64,000 nucleotides of DNA from assembly GCA_032821775.1 (NCBI GenBank), contig JAVLRN010000005.1, positions 1,798,001 through 1,862,000 of the forward strand. Reading direction: 5' to 3'. Origin of the DNA: Sanguinoderma infundibulare (taxonomy: Eukaryota > Basidiomycota > Agaricomycetes > Polyporales > Polyporaceae). Positions 33,815 through 44,562 of the stretch are shown in pieces (position 1 is the first letter of the stretch; every line of letters starts with the position of its first letter). The position numbers and the translations under genes were made by a program. The notes under the pieces were generated by a model. It made no database searches, was not told the origin of the DNA, and was given only the letters and a program-made list of their open reading frames with translations.

Positions 33815-34691
33815 CTAGAGCACGCCCTTGGTACTGGGTACGTCGTCCCCACCCGTCCTCTGGATCGCCTCGCGGATGGCGAGTGCGAGCGCCTTGAACG
33901 CCGACTCGGCCCTGTTCGAGATGCCCGTCAGCCCTTTCCTGAGAAGAACCGGCCACTGCGACGACACACTTGTGGTGGTCGTTCTCGCCGCGCAGGACGT
34001 CGACGTGGAGCGTGACCCCCGCCGCGATGGAGAACGAGTAGAAGATGTGGGGGAGCATCTCCGTGGAGAGGTCGCCGATCTTCTCGCGCGTCAGCTTCAG
34101 GTCCGTCACGCAGTACGGGCGCGAGCAGATGTCGATGACCGCCCTCGACAACGCCTGCGCGAAACACGTCATTGTCGTCATCCCTCGCCTCAGAGCGACC
34201 TTTAGTGGTCGATGGAGGGAGGGAGGGGACGGACCTCATCTAGGGGCGCGAACCCGGTGCCGTAGCGGCGGATGCCGCGCACTTCGCCCAGGGCTTGTTT
34301 GAACGCCGTCCCGAGCGCGATCGCGGAGTCCTGTGTAGCCCGCATGAGAGGTAAGTCAGCGGTGCAGAGAAGATGTCGGAGAAAGAGACTTATCTGCAGA
34401 GTGGTGGTCGTCTATGTGCAGGTCGCCCTTGCAGCTCAGCTGGAGCGACATGCCCGAGTGCTTCGCGAGCGCATGGAACATCTAGTGAGGCCATTGCGTA
34501 ATCCAAATGAGCACGAACGCCATCCCCAGATTTTCAACCAAGGCGTGACGTACGTGATCGAGGAATCCGATGCCAGTAGAGACGGAAATCTCCTGCTTGT
34601 TCCCGGAACCGGGCTGGCAGTCCAGGTTAATGGCGACCTTGATCTCGGTCTCGTTCGTCTTGCGCTCGATAGTCGCTGTTCGTGCTGCCAT
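33815..34691 (-). CDS. HIS3: Imidazoleglycerol-phosphate dehydratase (201 aa)
   Basis: This enzyme dehydrates imidazoleglycerol phosphate in histidine biosynthesis. It begins [17 protein letters not shown] and contains the first half-site motif [19 protein letters not shown] and the second [18 protein letters not shown]. The two HHxxE motifs bind the catalytic manganese ions. The length of 201 residues is usual for the single-domain enzyme. Exons (5' to 3'): 34691-34554, 34481-34394, 34332-34235, 34154-33970 and 33911-33815. Introns 1, 3 and 4 are GT-AG. Intron 2 (34393-34333) has no GT donor that restores frame, but an ATAAGT...CAC border gives exactly the family sequence, including the metal-binding glutamate. 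The last residues are STKGVL. The gene is convergent with CDC45 and upstream of the AlkB-like gene on the same strand. Confidence 0.93.
34333..34393 (-). other. AT-AC intron (AUAAGU type) in HIS3
   Basis: Intron 2 of HIS3 is 61 nt and reads ATAAGTCTC at its 5' end and GGCTACAC at its 3' end (minus strand), with a CTGAC branch-point-like element about 30 bases before the end. Joining TCTGCAG to AGGACTCC gives Ser-Ala-Glu-Asp-Ser. No GT-AG choice in this interval restores the frame of HHxxEDxAIALG. Confidence 0.8.
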
Positions 34692-34941
34692 TTTCACCGC
34701 TTTTATCAGGTCGAGGTAGATGGAAAGGACGAGTGAGTCGAGTCAGGTCGATTCGATTCTCCCATCCCTCGCCCCAAACTTCAGCAAACTTCTCGCTCCA
34801 AACTTAAACTTAGTATGCCTTTTTAGGAAGGAGTCGTAACGCAGCGGCTCCTCCAAAATTCACGCGGCCGATCACAAGCGAATCAGCGCGCGCAGATTAC
34901 TTACAGGCAAAGCAAAAGATGTCTATTTGCTTGTGCCATTG

Positions 34942-36745
34942 CTATGGCGCAGATATGTCTTGTACAAATGGTCCCCTTCCCTCCGCTTTGACGTCCAAGA
35001 CCTTCCAATATCCACAGCCGTGACCATCATTTTGGGCCCCGGCGTAGCACGTCCACCAGTATTTCGATGCCAAGCTCCGCTTCGCCGAACTCGAGCCCTC
35101 GCCGGTGCCTGAACTTGGCTCAGACTTGCTATCGTCTCCGGATGGAGCCTCGTAACGATTCTTCATATCCGGTCGCAGAATGCACGGGACGTTGCACTTG
35201 CAGTGTGGGGTCAGTTGCGAACGGAAGTCCGGTCGGTAGAAGCGGAACGTGATGTTGATGCGCGCATTGGATCCCTCGGACAGCTTCGCGAGCTCATCCT
35301 CGTCGACAAGGTCGGCTGGAGGCGGCAGGGAAGGACGGAACATGTCGATGGTGTTTTGGGCCGGAACGCAGTGTTTGAACACCTCTTGCGTTGAGGCATG
35401 CATGATGATGAGCTACATCCATGATCGTTAGAAGAGTGCTCTGTGGGAAAGCCCTGTCTAGCTAACCGAGTTATGCCGTAGTGGTATGTTAAATGTGCGA
35501 GCACTTCGCTTATCTTTCTCGTCCGTCGGGATAACCTCTCGCAGTCGGAAGGTCCGGCTCACTCCTATACATTCATGTCAATGCAGGTCTCAATGGCAGT
35601 ACAAACCGAAGTTACCTAGACTGAGACTTGCGATTGTCGGATAAGGGCCAAGATACGTGAGCTGGTCTGAATGAAACCCCACGCTCTCCTTCGCGCCTTC
35701 GTAGCAGTTGGACGCTGCAACGTTGGCGCGCCAGAGGACGGGCTCTTCCGAGTCCTTGACTGGGTACCCTCCCCATTCGAGTGGATACCGCTGACGCTTT
35801 CGCATCTCCTCGTTGACGACGCGCTCGATAATTTCGCATGCTTCTTCCATCGGGGCAGGAAAGGCCGCAGGGGGGTCTGTTGGACGTCCGTTGTACCTGT
35901 CAAGGTTTATTGGCATGATCATCTATCGCCGAATTCGAACGACTATCTAAGTGAAAGCGGGCGTACCAATATTGCGCAACCTCCTGCAAGTTGCTGCCGT
36001 TGCTGGTGTCGCCCATGTCGCGCCTGACAAAGAAAGACGTCCGGTGCGGACTTTCTACGACGCGGTCAAAGAGCCACCACTTGTTTCTTTGCCAGTCTCG
36101 ACTAGCGTGGAGCATGGTGTAGAATAGCCTGCAGGCATACGATCAGCTCAGCTCGATGAGAACGCCGATGGCTTGCACGTACCGACAGGCAAGCTCTTGA
36201 GGTAATATGGAGTTGTGTAAAGTACATGGCGTATGCCGAGCAACATGTTCGGGGGATACGAGGGTGAGCGGAAGATGCCGTGTAAGCTGAGGTTTCGAAG
36301 GGCCGTCGGATGAATTTGGGGGCCTGAGCATTGCCATAAATTCAGTGTTGGTGACAGTCTTGACTTTGGACCCTGGCTTCTTTCCAGACGATGAAGACGC
36401 GTCTCCGATTCTGGCATCACCCGTACGTGAAGCAGAATTTGAGACGCGCTGAGGTGTAGGGGTTGTGGAGCTTGACGCAGGAGGCTGTGAGGCTGACAAT
36501 TCGACCGGAGTGGAAGAGGTGGTGTTCTTTTCACCGCCCTTGAGCCAACTCTGCAATACAGCTTTTCCAGAAACCTTGCGCTTCTTTCTTGGAGGCTCAG
36601 AGCGTAGCGATTCGGTAGCAGCCTCGACATCACCTTGAGATTGGACGAGAGCATTCAAGAGGACGGCATGTTCGAACTCGAGCGGGTGAAGAAGGCTAGA
36701 CAAGATAGCCAGAAGAGTGTCCGTGTCCAGGTCAGCACCGTCCAT
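34942..36745 (-). CDS. CUE / AlkB-like 2OG-Fe(II) dioxygenase / GRF zinc-finger protein
   Basis: AlkB-type dioxygenases remove alkyl groups from nucleic acids using Fe(II) and 2-oxoglutarate. Residues 5-45 look like a CUE-type ubiquitin-binding fold (leucine-rich, HAVLLNALVQSQGDVEAATE). A basic and Ser-rich linker follows, then the dioxygenase. That domain has WYNGRPTDPPAAFP, the iron motif HSD in VGFHSDQLTYLGPYPT, the distal His in EVFKHCVPAQ and the 2OG-binding Arg in NARINITFR. The C-terminus carries a GRF-type finger: HCKCNVPCILRPDMKN, then WWTCYAGAQNDGHGCGYWKV. Exon 1 starts at 36745 (MDGADLD); introns follow after ELACR, after AQYW, after SLSLG and after LRHNS, all GT-AG. An in-frame upstream ATG at 36892 exists but lies in the divergent promoter. 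The whole suggests nuclear DNA repair. Confidence 0.87.
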
Positions 36746-36952
36746 GGCTCGGCCAGCGTTGGTGGATGGTGATCGTCGCTGGTCAAGATGAGTGTCGCAG
36801 ACGATTCGCAGTCGCGCCGCGGCCGGTCCCGACGCTGCTTGACTGACACGCGCACGTGATCTGCGCGTCGGCGGGCCGAGGACAGTCAGCACAGCTTCGG
36901 GCTCTGTGCTTCAACCCAAGTTGGAGTTCACGGCCACTGGCACCCAACCGCC
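36746..36952. promoter_or_regulatory. Divergent promoter region, AlkB-like gene and Xaa-Pro peptidase gene
   Basis: These 207 bases separate two divergent start codons. The promoter role is inferred from orientation only. Confidence 0.4.
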
Positions 36953-38709
36953 ATGTCGGACAGGGAGGTCAAGGTCGACCGACTCCCCACTGTGGAGGTG
37001 ACACCTTTGCTTGGGCACGAGGTGTCCCCAAGGAAGACGCCATTGCGTTATATATGGGTTAGTGCTTGAAGTCAAATGTTTCTGGCGACTTTCGTGCTGA
37101 TAAGCGCAACGGCAGATTCCCTTTATTCTCTTTGCGCTCGCGATCGCCTTTGATCTCGACGAAATCTACTACAAGTTCATCAGAGGGTCATGCCCCGCCA
37201 GCAAGACTCCCTCTATACTCCCTGATTTCTCCCATCTCGGAGGACACTGTGCCCACGTGCCACCTATCTCTGCAGACTCCTTCATAAGACGACAGGACTC
37301 CCTCGCTCAGACCCTTCATACTCTGGGCGCAGCAGCATATATCGCTGAACCTGGTGCTAGCGCTGGGTTCTACGCCAACCTCAGTGGATCCCACTGGGGG
37401 CTTTCCGAACGGCCGTTGCTTCTCGTCGTCCAACCCCAGGACGCCGTCGACGGATCCATTCGCGCGAACATATCTGTGCTCACACCTGCCTTCGAGAAGA
37501 CCAGAGCTAAGCTGTTGCCCATCCCGAGCAAGTCGAGCGTCACATACATCGCTTGGCCCGAAGATGCAGATCCCTTCGCGACGGCCCTCGACCTGCTTCC
37601 TAACCTCGACGACATCGCTATCTATGTGGATGGTAACGTCCGCACCTTCATCACGGATGGCCTGCAGAAGGCAGCGCCAGAAGCACGAGTTCTCATTGCT
37701 CCAGTCGAAGTCAGACGGCTCCGTGAGCGGAAGAGCTCGGAAGAGCTCGATATCATGAAGTGCGTTAACGAGGTTAGTAGCGGTGCCATGGAGCAGTTAC
37801 GAAGACTGATTCTCTCCATTAGGCAACATTGCTTGCAATTCGAGCCGCACGGAGGCACATGACGATAGGCATGAAAGAGTCCGAGGCTAAACAACTGGTT
37901 CTCAGCGCTCTCACGGCTGCCGGTTTGAAGGACACCTTTGCTACTACTCTGTTTGGCGGTCAGTAAGACCGTGACTTGGATTGGGTTTTACCACGCTCAA
38001 TGTGGACTTTCTAGAGAATGCTGCCCTCCCTCACGGATCCGGAACTGACGCCACCCTTGGCAAACATGAGTTCATTCTCATTGACACCGGAGGATCCCTG
38101 CACGGTTATCGCAGCGACGTAACCAGGGTGGGCATTCATGACATTCCATGAGCTGCAAGTTGTTAGTGCACTGACATCATGTATGAGCAGACGTTTGCAT
38201 TGCCAGGTTCAGAAATACCTTTGAGGTATCAAGCTTTGTGGCAAACAGTCCACGGTGCCCAGCATGCCGCAATTACAACAGCGAGGAATGGCACCCTGAC
38301 CGCGGTGGTCGACCGCGCTGCTCGCAAGGTCATCAAGGATGCGGGCTATGGAGAATTCTTCACTCACAGACTAGGGCACGGTACATGACTCATCTCATGC
38401 GCTCGGTGCGTCTGAGCTGATTGAGTATTGCTCAGGCATAGGACTTGAAATTCATGAATCACCTTATCTGCGCGGCGGTTCTGGCGACATGATCCTCACC
38501 GGACATACCTTCTCAGACGAGCCTGGAATCTATATAGAGGGGAAGGCGAGTCGCAATTAATGATATTTCTATTTCATCGCCTACATGAGGTGGATCTCGC
38601 ACAGGTTGGCGTTCGTCTGGAAGATTGCTTCTACATCAACGAGGATGGCAGTGCGAAGTATCTCACTGCGGGTGTGGGTGGCCCCGCTTCCGGTCCTTGG
38701 AGCCCCTAA
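36953..38709 (+). CDS. Membrane-anchored M24B Xaa-Pro peptidase (471 aa)
   Basis: M24B enzymes cleave Xaa-Pro bonds with two metal ions. An N-terminal cytosolic segment is followed by one hydrophobic helix encoded at the start of exon 2 (IPFIFFALAIAFDL). The N-terminal recognition domain follows (IAEPGASAGFYANLSG). The catalytic pita-bread domain shows all five metal ligands: Asp in LIDTGGSLHG, Asp in YRSDVTRTF, His in RLGHGIGLEIHE, Glu in SDEPGIYIEGK and Glu in VGVRLEDCFYI. Exons: 36953-37057, 37116-37772, 37823-37958, 38015-38127, 38191-38380, 38436-38545 and 38605-38709. The last intron (38546-38604) has a GC donor. The membrane anchor suggests a secretory-pathway or vacuolar location; the related yeast enzymes are soluble. 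Confidence 0.92.
38546..38604 (+). other. GC-AG intron in the M24B peptidase gene
   Basis: The donor is AAG/GCGAGT and the acceptor CACAG/GTT. Joined, it gives EGK-VGVRLEDCF, the family sequence. The only GT close by (GAGTCG) would shift the frame. GC donors with an otherwise strong GCRAGT match are a known minor class. Confidence 0.85.
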
Positions 38710-38992
38710 CCGGCACATGTACTACTACTTTGATGTACCTATCTGTTGTATGTTTTTAATGCTTTGACTCCTCTATGGCTCGGCGGCGTAAAGCCCCAAG
38801 GGCCCTTGCCCTCGCGGCAAACGGTAGCAACTGGTAGCAAGCGGTCCGAGTGTGTGGACGGAGCGGAAGACGCCCACGCGTCGAAAATGTTTCAGGCGCG
38901 CATGGCCTCTCTGCAAGCGTCCGCTCTGAGACTCTCTGAGGATATCTACCTTCAGACTCACTTCATCGACCTACTCTACCTAATTCACGAAA

Positions 38993-40624
38993 ATGCCATC
39001 GCCAGAAGAGGCGTCCACCTCCAGCCCGTCTCCAGAGCCTCAGGCTGAGGCCGCTTCGCCGGCCCCTGCGACCTTCAAGTCCCTCGGACTCATCGACCCC
39101 CTCCTCGAAGCCCTCGAGCAAATGAAGTTCAAAGCCCCGACCGACATCCAAGCCGAGGTCCTCCCACACGCCCTCCAGGGCCGCGACATCATCGGCGTCG
39201 CGTCGACAGGGTCCGGCAAGACCGCCGCGTTCGCGCTCCCGATCCTCCAGAAGCTCTGGGAGGACCCGAAGGGCCTGTTCGCATGCGTGATCGCGCCGAC
39301 GCGCGAGCTCGCGTTTCAGATCGCGCAGCAGTTCGAGAGCATCGGGAGCGCGATGGGCGTGCGGTGCGTGACCGTCATCGGCGGGGTCGACATCCAGCCG
39401 CAGAAGGTCGCGCTCGCAAAGAAGCCGCACGTCGTCGTCGCGACGCCGGGGAGGCTACTGGAGCATCTGGAGGAGACGAAGGGGTTCAGTTTGAGGAGTT
39501 TGAAGTTCTTGGTGCGTGCCGCTTGATCTATGATCATGCCGGAGAGGATGCTCATGAGAGGAGCTTGGCGGTCGAATAGGTCCTTGATGAAGCGGACAGG
39601 CTGCTGGACATGGACTTTGGTCCGAAGCTCGACAAGATCCTGAAGCTCATCCCTCAGGAGCGGACGACGTACCTGTTCTCGGCCACAATGACGACAAAAG
39701 TTGCCAAGCTCCAGCGCGCGAGCTTGTCAAACCCCGTCCGTGTAGAAGTGAATTCCAAGTGCGTCCCCTGCTCGATTTCCCACCCGGCATGTGCCAACCT
39801 CTCGTCGCCCTTAGATATTCGACTGTATCGACACTGCTACAATACTACCTCCTCATGCCGCTGCCCCAGAAGGACGTGCACCTCATTTATCTTGCCAACA
39901 CCTTGGCTCAAAACTCGATGATCGTCTTCACCCGTACAGTGCACGATGCTCAACGGTGTGCACCTTCGCATTTCATTCCGGTTTGGCATAGCTCATATAT
40001 ATGCGCCCAGATTGTCCATCATACTGCGTTCACTAGGATTCCATGCCATTCCACTACATGGACAACTGAGCCAGAGCTCACGATTGGGCGCACTCGGCAA
40101 ATTCAAATCTGGTGGCCGAAATATTCTCGTCGCGACCGACGTCGCCAGTCGGTAAGTAACCATGTTCATGAAACGCAAGGATCCATGCCAACATGGCGTC
40201 GTATTACAGAGGTCTTGATATCCCCTCCGTCGACATCGTCATCAACTATGATATCCCAACCCACTCCAAAGATTACATCCACCGCGTCGGCCGCACAGCG
40301 CGTGCCGGCCGCTCCGGGAAGTCCATCACGCTTGTCACCCAGTACGACGTCGAGCTCGTGCTCCGTATTGAGCAGGTCACCGGGAAGAAGATGGAGCTGT
40401 GGGCGGTCGACAAGGAGGAGGTCGCGCTCCTGCGCGAGCGTGTAGACGAGGCGGGGCGGCTTGCGGCCCAAGAGTTGAAGGAGCAGGGGATCAAGGGCGG
40501 GCACGGCAAGAAGCGGAAGCGGGGTGGGGAGGATGGAGGTGGGAAGGACGATATGGATCGGGACGACGACGTGGTGGAGGCGGGGATGCCGAAGATGAAG
40601 AAGAAATCGAAGGGGAGGAGGTGA
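38993..40624 (+). CDS. RRP3: DEAD-box ATP-dependent RNA helicase RRP3 (464 aa)
   Basis: Rrp3/DDX47 is a nucleolar helicase required for 18S rRNA maturation. The order of motifs is complete: Q motif [14 protein letters not shown]...PTDIQ, motif I ASTGSGKT, Ia PTRELA, Ib TPGR, II DEAD ([13 protein letters not shown]), [33 protein letters not shown] and [12 protein letters not shown]. The C-terminus is basic and Gly-rich, ending with KKKSKGRR, a probable nuclear or nucleolar signal. Exons: 38993-39511, 39580-39758, 39815-39955, 40011-40151 and 40210-40624. The ATG at 38993 gives a short acidic, Pro/Ser-rich leader before the Q motif. Its stop codon is only 48 bases from the stop of the convergent dioxygenase gene. 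Confidence 0.96.
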
Positions 40625-40672
40625 TCGGGGTAGTGGGCTTTGGTGTGTATTGTGTTTTGGGAGATTCTATTG

Positions 40673-41619
40673 CTACTTCATGAACATCAGGTCGGAGCGC
40701 AAGACGTACTTGTTCCCCTTCGTCACTGGCGAACCCTCGTGAAGCAGACAGTCTTGACCGTGACTGGAGGACAATGTCAGGCGAGGACTTCGCGATTCAA
40801 GCCGGTCGCTTCCTACCGATGCAATAGCGCCTGTCCACGCGTCAATGGAGGCATGATGGTCTCCCGAGGCTCCCCTCGTTGGTCTTTGTAAAAGATCGTC
40901 TGGGGACGACATGCAGCACAGAAGCACGACAGATGCTAGAATCACGTACCTCTCCGCCTTCTACCCCATCTTCTGCTCCGGTCAAATACACCAGCAGGGT
41001 CCATTCCGACTTTGCACCAGTCTCGGCATCGCGCACAGAGTCGTCGTAGTGCGGCCCGAAGTACTGGCCCGTCGCGTACTTGTACAGACGTATGTTCGAA
41101 TTACAGGAATGTGCCGCGCGCGCAGTCGCGCCTGCCGGCTTCTTCACAGAGGCGGGATACGGGAACTCGGGTAGGTGTGGTGTAAGGATGGTATACAGCT
41201 TCTGCGCAAAATCAGCCGAGGGTACGGATATCCGCTCTGCGCGCATACGTCCAAGTACTCGGTTACCCTCGACACTGCGAGAGAGGATGGGGTATGGACG
41301 ACGCACGGTTCACCCGGTCAGCCTCTCCTCTCTTCTTCGGGGGCGTGAGCTCCAGCGGGAGGCTGTCAATGAATTTCGCATACGCCTTGCACTCTTCCGG
41401 AGACAAGAAGTCCTGGGTCCGAGTTCAGTCGTGGGTGCACGAGACCACTCGAGCATGCACAATGGCATAGGAAGCACCGACATCGATCAAGAGGATCTGG
41501 TCCTCAAGCAGGACGCGGCATTCCAGCCTTTCCTTGGGTGTTAATGGCGGAAATGAGACTTGAGGCGGCTTGCTGGGTGCAGGGGCAGCAGAAGATGGCG
41601 CACGAGCTTTCTTTGCCAT
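40673..41619 (-). CDS. Prolyl-4-hydroxylase-like 2OG-Fe(II) dioxygenase
   Basis: The fold is that of the prolyl 4-hydroxylase alpha-subunit family. An N-terminal Ala/Pro-rich leader (MAKKARAPSSAAPAPSK) is followed by LLEDQILLIDV, then after an intron by the substrate-domain segment. The iron site is visible as HYDDS in ATGQYFGPHYDDS (His-x-Asp). SEWTLLVYLTG and GGE follow, and then the distal His and 2OG-binding basic residue in CLLHEGSPVTKGNKYVLRSD. The protein ends DLMFMK. No signal peptide is visible, so a cytosolic or nuclear role is more likely than collagen-type secretion. Several short introns separate these blocks; the edges were not all verified. The gene is convergent with RRP3 and starts about 100 bases from the tRNA-Ser gene. 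Confidence 0.82.
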
Positions 41620-41723
41620 GACGGTGAGGGTCAAGACTTCGAAAAGGACCCCGAAAAAGTCGGGATTCATTCCCCTGCATCTTCCAACTCACAATGACAT
41701 ACTGGAGTTCGACTTTACTTAGG

Positions 41724-41817
41724 TCACTTTGCCGGAGTGGTTAACGGGATCGCCTGCTATTCATAGCTGCTAGCGGTTGGGCTTTGCCCGCGAGTGTTCG
41801 AATCGCTCAGGTGACGC
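41724..41817 (+). tRNA. tRNA-Ser(GCT) with a 12-nt intron
   Basis: A type II tRNA with a long variable arm. The acceptor stem is GTCACTT paired with AGGTGAC, with discriminator G at 41817. The D arm is CCG...CGG around GAGTGGTTAA. The anticodon stem is ATCGC/GCGGT with loop CTGCTA-A; the anticodon GCT lies at 41757-41759. The variable-arm hairpin is GGGC-TTT-GCCC. The T arm is GAGTG-TTCGAAT-CGCTC. Between the base after the anticodon (41760) and the last loop base (41773) lie 12 extra bases (41761-41772), the usual position of a nuclear tRNA intron. A T5 run follows at once. Confidence 0.93.
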
Positions 41818-41819
41818 GT

Positions 41820-41824
41820 TTTTG
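41820..41824 (+). terminator. Pol III terminator of tRNA-Ser (T5)
   Basis: Five T residues start three bases after the tRNA discriminator base. Confidence 0.8.
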
Positions 41825-42022
41825 CTCCTTCGAATCAATACGGCCGACCTGACCGTCGCGCAGAGCTAGGCCCTGTAAGCCAATATTTAAATCGCACATC
41901 CACGGAATGCAATAGTAGTATTTACTAATAAAATATATAATCACGTATACGTATCTACTAATCAAAAGGGATCGACGACCAGAGTAGGTGAGCAGCGGGG
42001 GTATCACGACGAATTGCAATCG

Positions 42023-44263
42023 TCAATCGTCTGCGGGAGCCCACAGGACGCAACGTCCACTTGCGTTGCCCGACGCTACGCGTTCAACAATATTTGGGTG
42101 GGAGCAAGTGACTGCTTGCACGGCAGTGACCCTGACGATTTGTAGTGAGTGGACACGACAACTGGAGAACGAGAATGAGACTTACTTGGACCGGTCGGCT
42201 AGCTTGACAATATGATCGCCTTTGCAGGAGTAAACATCGAGGGAGCGGTCCATATTTGCGACCTGAGCGCGGTGCGTCAATGCGAGCCCATTCGAGACAG
42301 AAGACGGCGTGAAACTGTACCGTGAAGTGTGGATACACGTCGGGGTTCGGCGTCCACTGAGCCTTGAGGATGGTTACCCACTTGCCCTGTCCCACGAGAA
42401 TGCGTTAAAAGCACTGTGGACATACAACACTATGAGGACCGACCGTTTGGCAGTTGTGCTTGATCTGGCCGAATGGTCTTGAGGACGGGAAGGGTTCGTC
42501 CTTCTCGAACAGGGAGGACTTAAAATCCCATACTTTGCGCAGGAATGTGAGCTGGGGATTTTGCAAGAGTGCCGGGGACCGCGACTGGGACTCACATCTG
42601 ATAGTGTCGTCGTAGCTGGTGCTGACGATGGACCGTCCTCGGGGGTCCCAGTACGCGGAACTGACGGTCTTGCCGTGTGTCCAGCCTGCGCGCACGGTTG
42701 ACTGGCCCTTCTTCGTCGCGACAAGCTTCTGGATCGCCTCGGCATCGACCTCGTTCGGGTGGGCAACGACGCTGGCACTCCGAGCCCCTCGCTTGGAGGG
42801 TGACCTCGGGCTGGAGGGACCCGGGGAATTGGGCACAGCGCGGAGAGACCGACCACTCAGTGTCTCCAGCATCCGGGTGTCCCATACTCTGGAGGGCCAG
42901 CGTGCGTGAGACAAGAGTGCCTTGAAGGATAGGATGAGGGACGTACTTCAATTCGCGACTGTTGGAGGCGGTGACCAAGAAGTACGGACGGACAGGGTTC
43001 ACGCTGACGCTTCCGATCTTCTGGTCAGACAGAGTGTATCGCTTTGCGTGCGACCGACCTGCACGGAGATCCATGTGCGTTAGCCCGCCAGCGGCGTCCG
43101 AGATCCACATCTCGTGTCCATGAGGCGGGAGGTCCACAGATGTTATCAAGACATCATCTGTTGCATATATCTCGGAGGAGATGCCAGAAGCCAAAGACAG
43201 CGTACGAATTGTGCAGTCGTATGCGCTAGTATACACCTGGAAGAGCAAGTATGAGCGGGGTAACAGTCTGAGGCATAGGCAAACCCTTACGCTGAACGAG
43301 TCAATGGGATCGAATTTGACAGATGATATGGATGACTTGGAGGTAGCCGGCCAGTGCATCTGCAAACGGTAGTACTTGCCACCTTCCCGATCCTCGGGCG
43401 GTGTCGGATCGTCATCGTCGTCCTCGGGCGCATCTACGGGTGCCTGCGCGTCCCAGATACCAAGCTGCCCGTGCTTGTCTGCTCTATATGAGGAACCGCT
43501 TTGGATAGAGATGCAAGGTGCGTACCTCCGAAAAATATGAGATCCTTCGTGGGCTCTGGGTGGTATGCAGTGCTGTATATCCGATCCTGGGTCACCTTTG
43601 CTCGAGCAACGATCTTGAGCTTCTTGAACTTTTGCTTCAACTCTGTGACTTCGGCCTGCTCCTTCTTGTGGTCGTCGAAGACATATGCATCGTCTCCGCT
43701 CGTGCCCTTGGGCTGAGGTGTCTTGAGCACGACCTGGAAGGTAGCTCGGAGCTCTGATAACTCTTTGGGGGAGAGATCGTCGGCGAGGGTAGTCAGGTCC
43801 AGGTCGTGACGCCGGGGCCGCTTCGCTTCTCGTTCGCGCTCGGTGGCTTCCAGACGTTCTTCCTCTTCCTTGCGTCTTCTGTCCTCCTCCTCTCGCTAAG
43901 ACGGCTGTTTTGCATATATCGCTGCATCTGAACGGGGCGAAGACGTACCTCACGTTTCCGTTTCTGTTGTGGTGTTTCGTTGGGGTCTATGACGGCGGCT
44001 CTCCTCAACCTCGTTGACTGTCGCGTGGGCATGGCCGGTTCCTTGGGCTTCTTTACGCGTGGTTGGACAGGCTTCGCAGACTTGTTCGCCTGCTTCGAGG
44101 ATTTAATCGCTGACGCGGCATCTGCCAGACCGAGTTGTGCCAGGAGCTCGCGATTTCTGGCAATGGTGGCCTGACGCTCCTGCTCGCTGTGCGTGTGTCA
44201 GTTTTGGTTGCTCGCACGACCACCACGAGCATCAACACGCACTAGTCATCTGAATCTGACATA
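42023..44263 (-). CDS. CMR1: CMR1/WDR76-type WD40 DNA damage-binding protein
   Basis: Cmr1 is a WD40 protein that binds chromatin and damaged DNA and takes part in the replication-stress response. The N-terminus (MSDSDDYEQERQATIARNRE) continues into a basic Lys/Pro-rich region with RLRRAA. The family block LAQLGLADAA and then VTQDRIYSTAYHPEPTKDL and FGDKHGQLGIWDAQ follow. Further blades are SISSVKFDPIDS, VYTSAYDCTIRTLS, VLITSVDLPPHGHEMWISDAAGG, KIGSVSVNPVRPYFLVTASN, VWDTRML, VSSAYWDPRGRSIVSTSYDD and a final SGRCVLWAPADD. The first coding exon is very short and ends TA before a GTGCGT donor; splicing to CGAGCAGGAG gives Tyr-Glu. There are several introns of about 50-70 nt. A Ser-rich insert separates two blades near residue 330. 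The gene lies downstream of TRS130 on the same strand. Confidence 0.9.
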
Positions 44264-44562
44264 TCGGCTTGTATTTTTCCGCTGGTGATCTGTGAGTGTG
44301 CGGGTGGGATGGGAGCAAGACGGAACGTGGAGAAGAGGGCACGCGTCGGTGGACAAGGCTGAGGTTTCACTGCGGCGACTGCGCCCCGACTGCCACTTCC
44401 CAGTCGGTCCCGCGCCCGCGTCACGATCGTGGCGCGTCCAGTCACATAATTCTCACGCGTGACCGTTGGTGTCGTCACGCCGCACTGGGGAAGCCCCGCG
44501 CAGGTTCGGAGCGTCGAGGAAAGCAATGAATTACAGTAAACTCCAAGCCGAAAACTTCATCG

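Noticed and set aside
34333..34393. U12-type (minor spliceosome) intron in HIS3
   Set aside because: The 5' end is ATAAGT, not ATATCCTT, and there is no TTCCTTAAC-like branch site; the AUAAGU class fits better.
42592..43953. A 453-codon minus-strand frame spanning several CMR1 exons
   Set aside because: It reads through introns and leaves the WD40 frame in most places; the spliced model gives all the family blocks.
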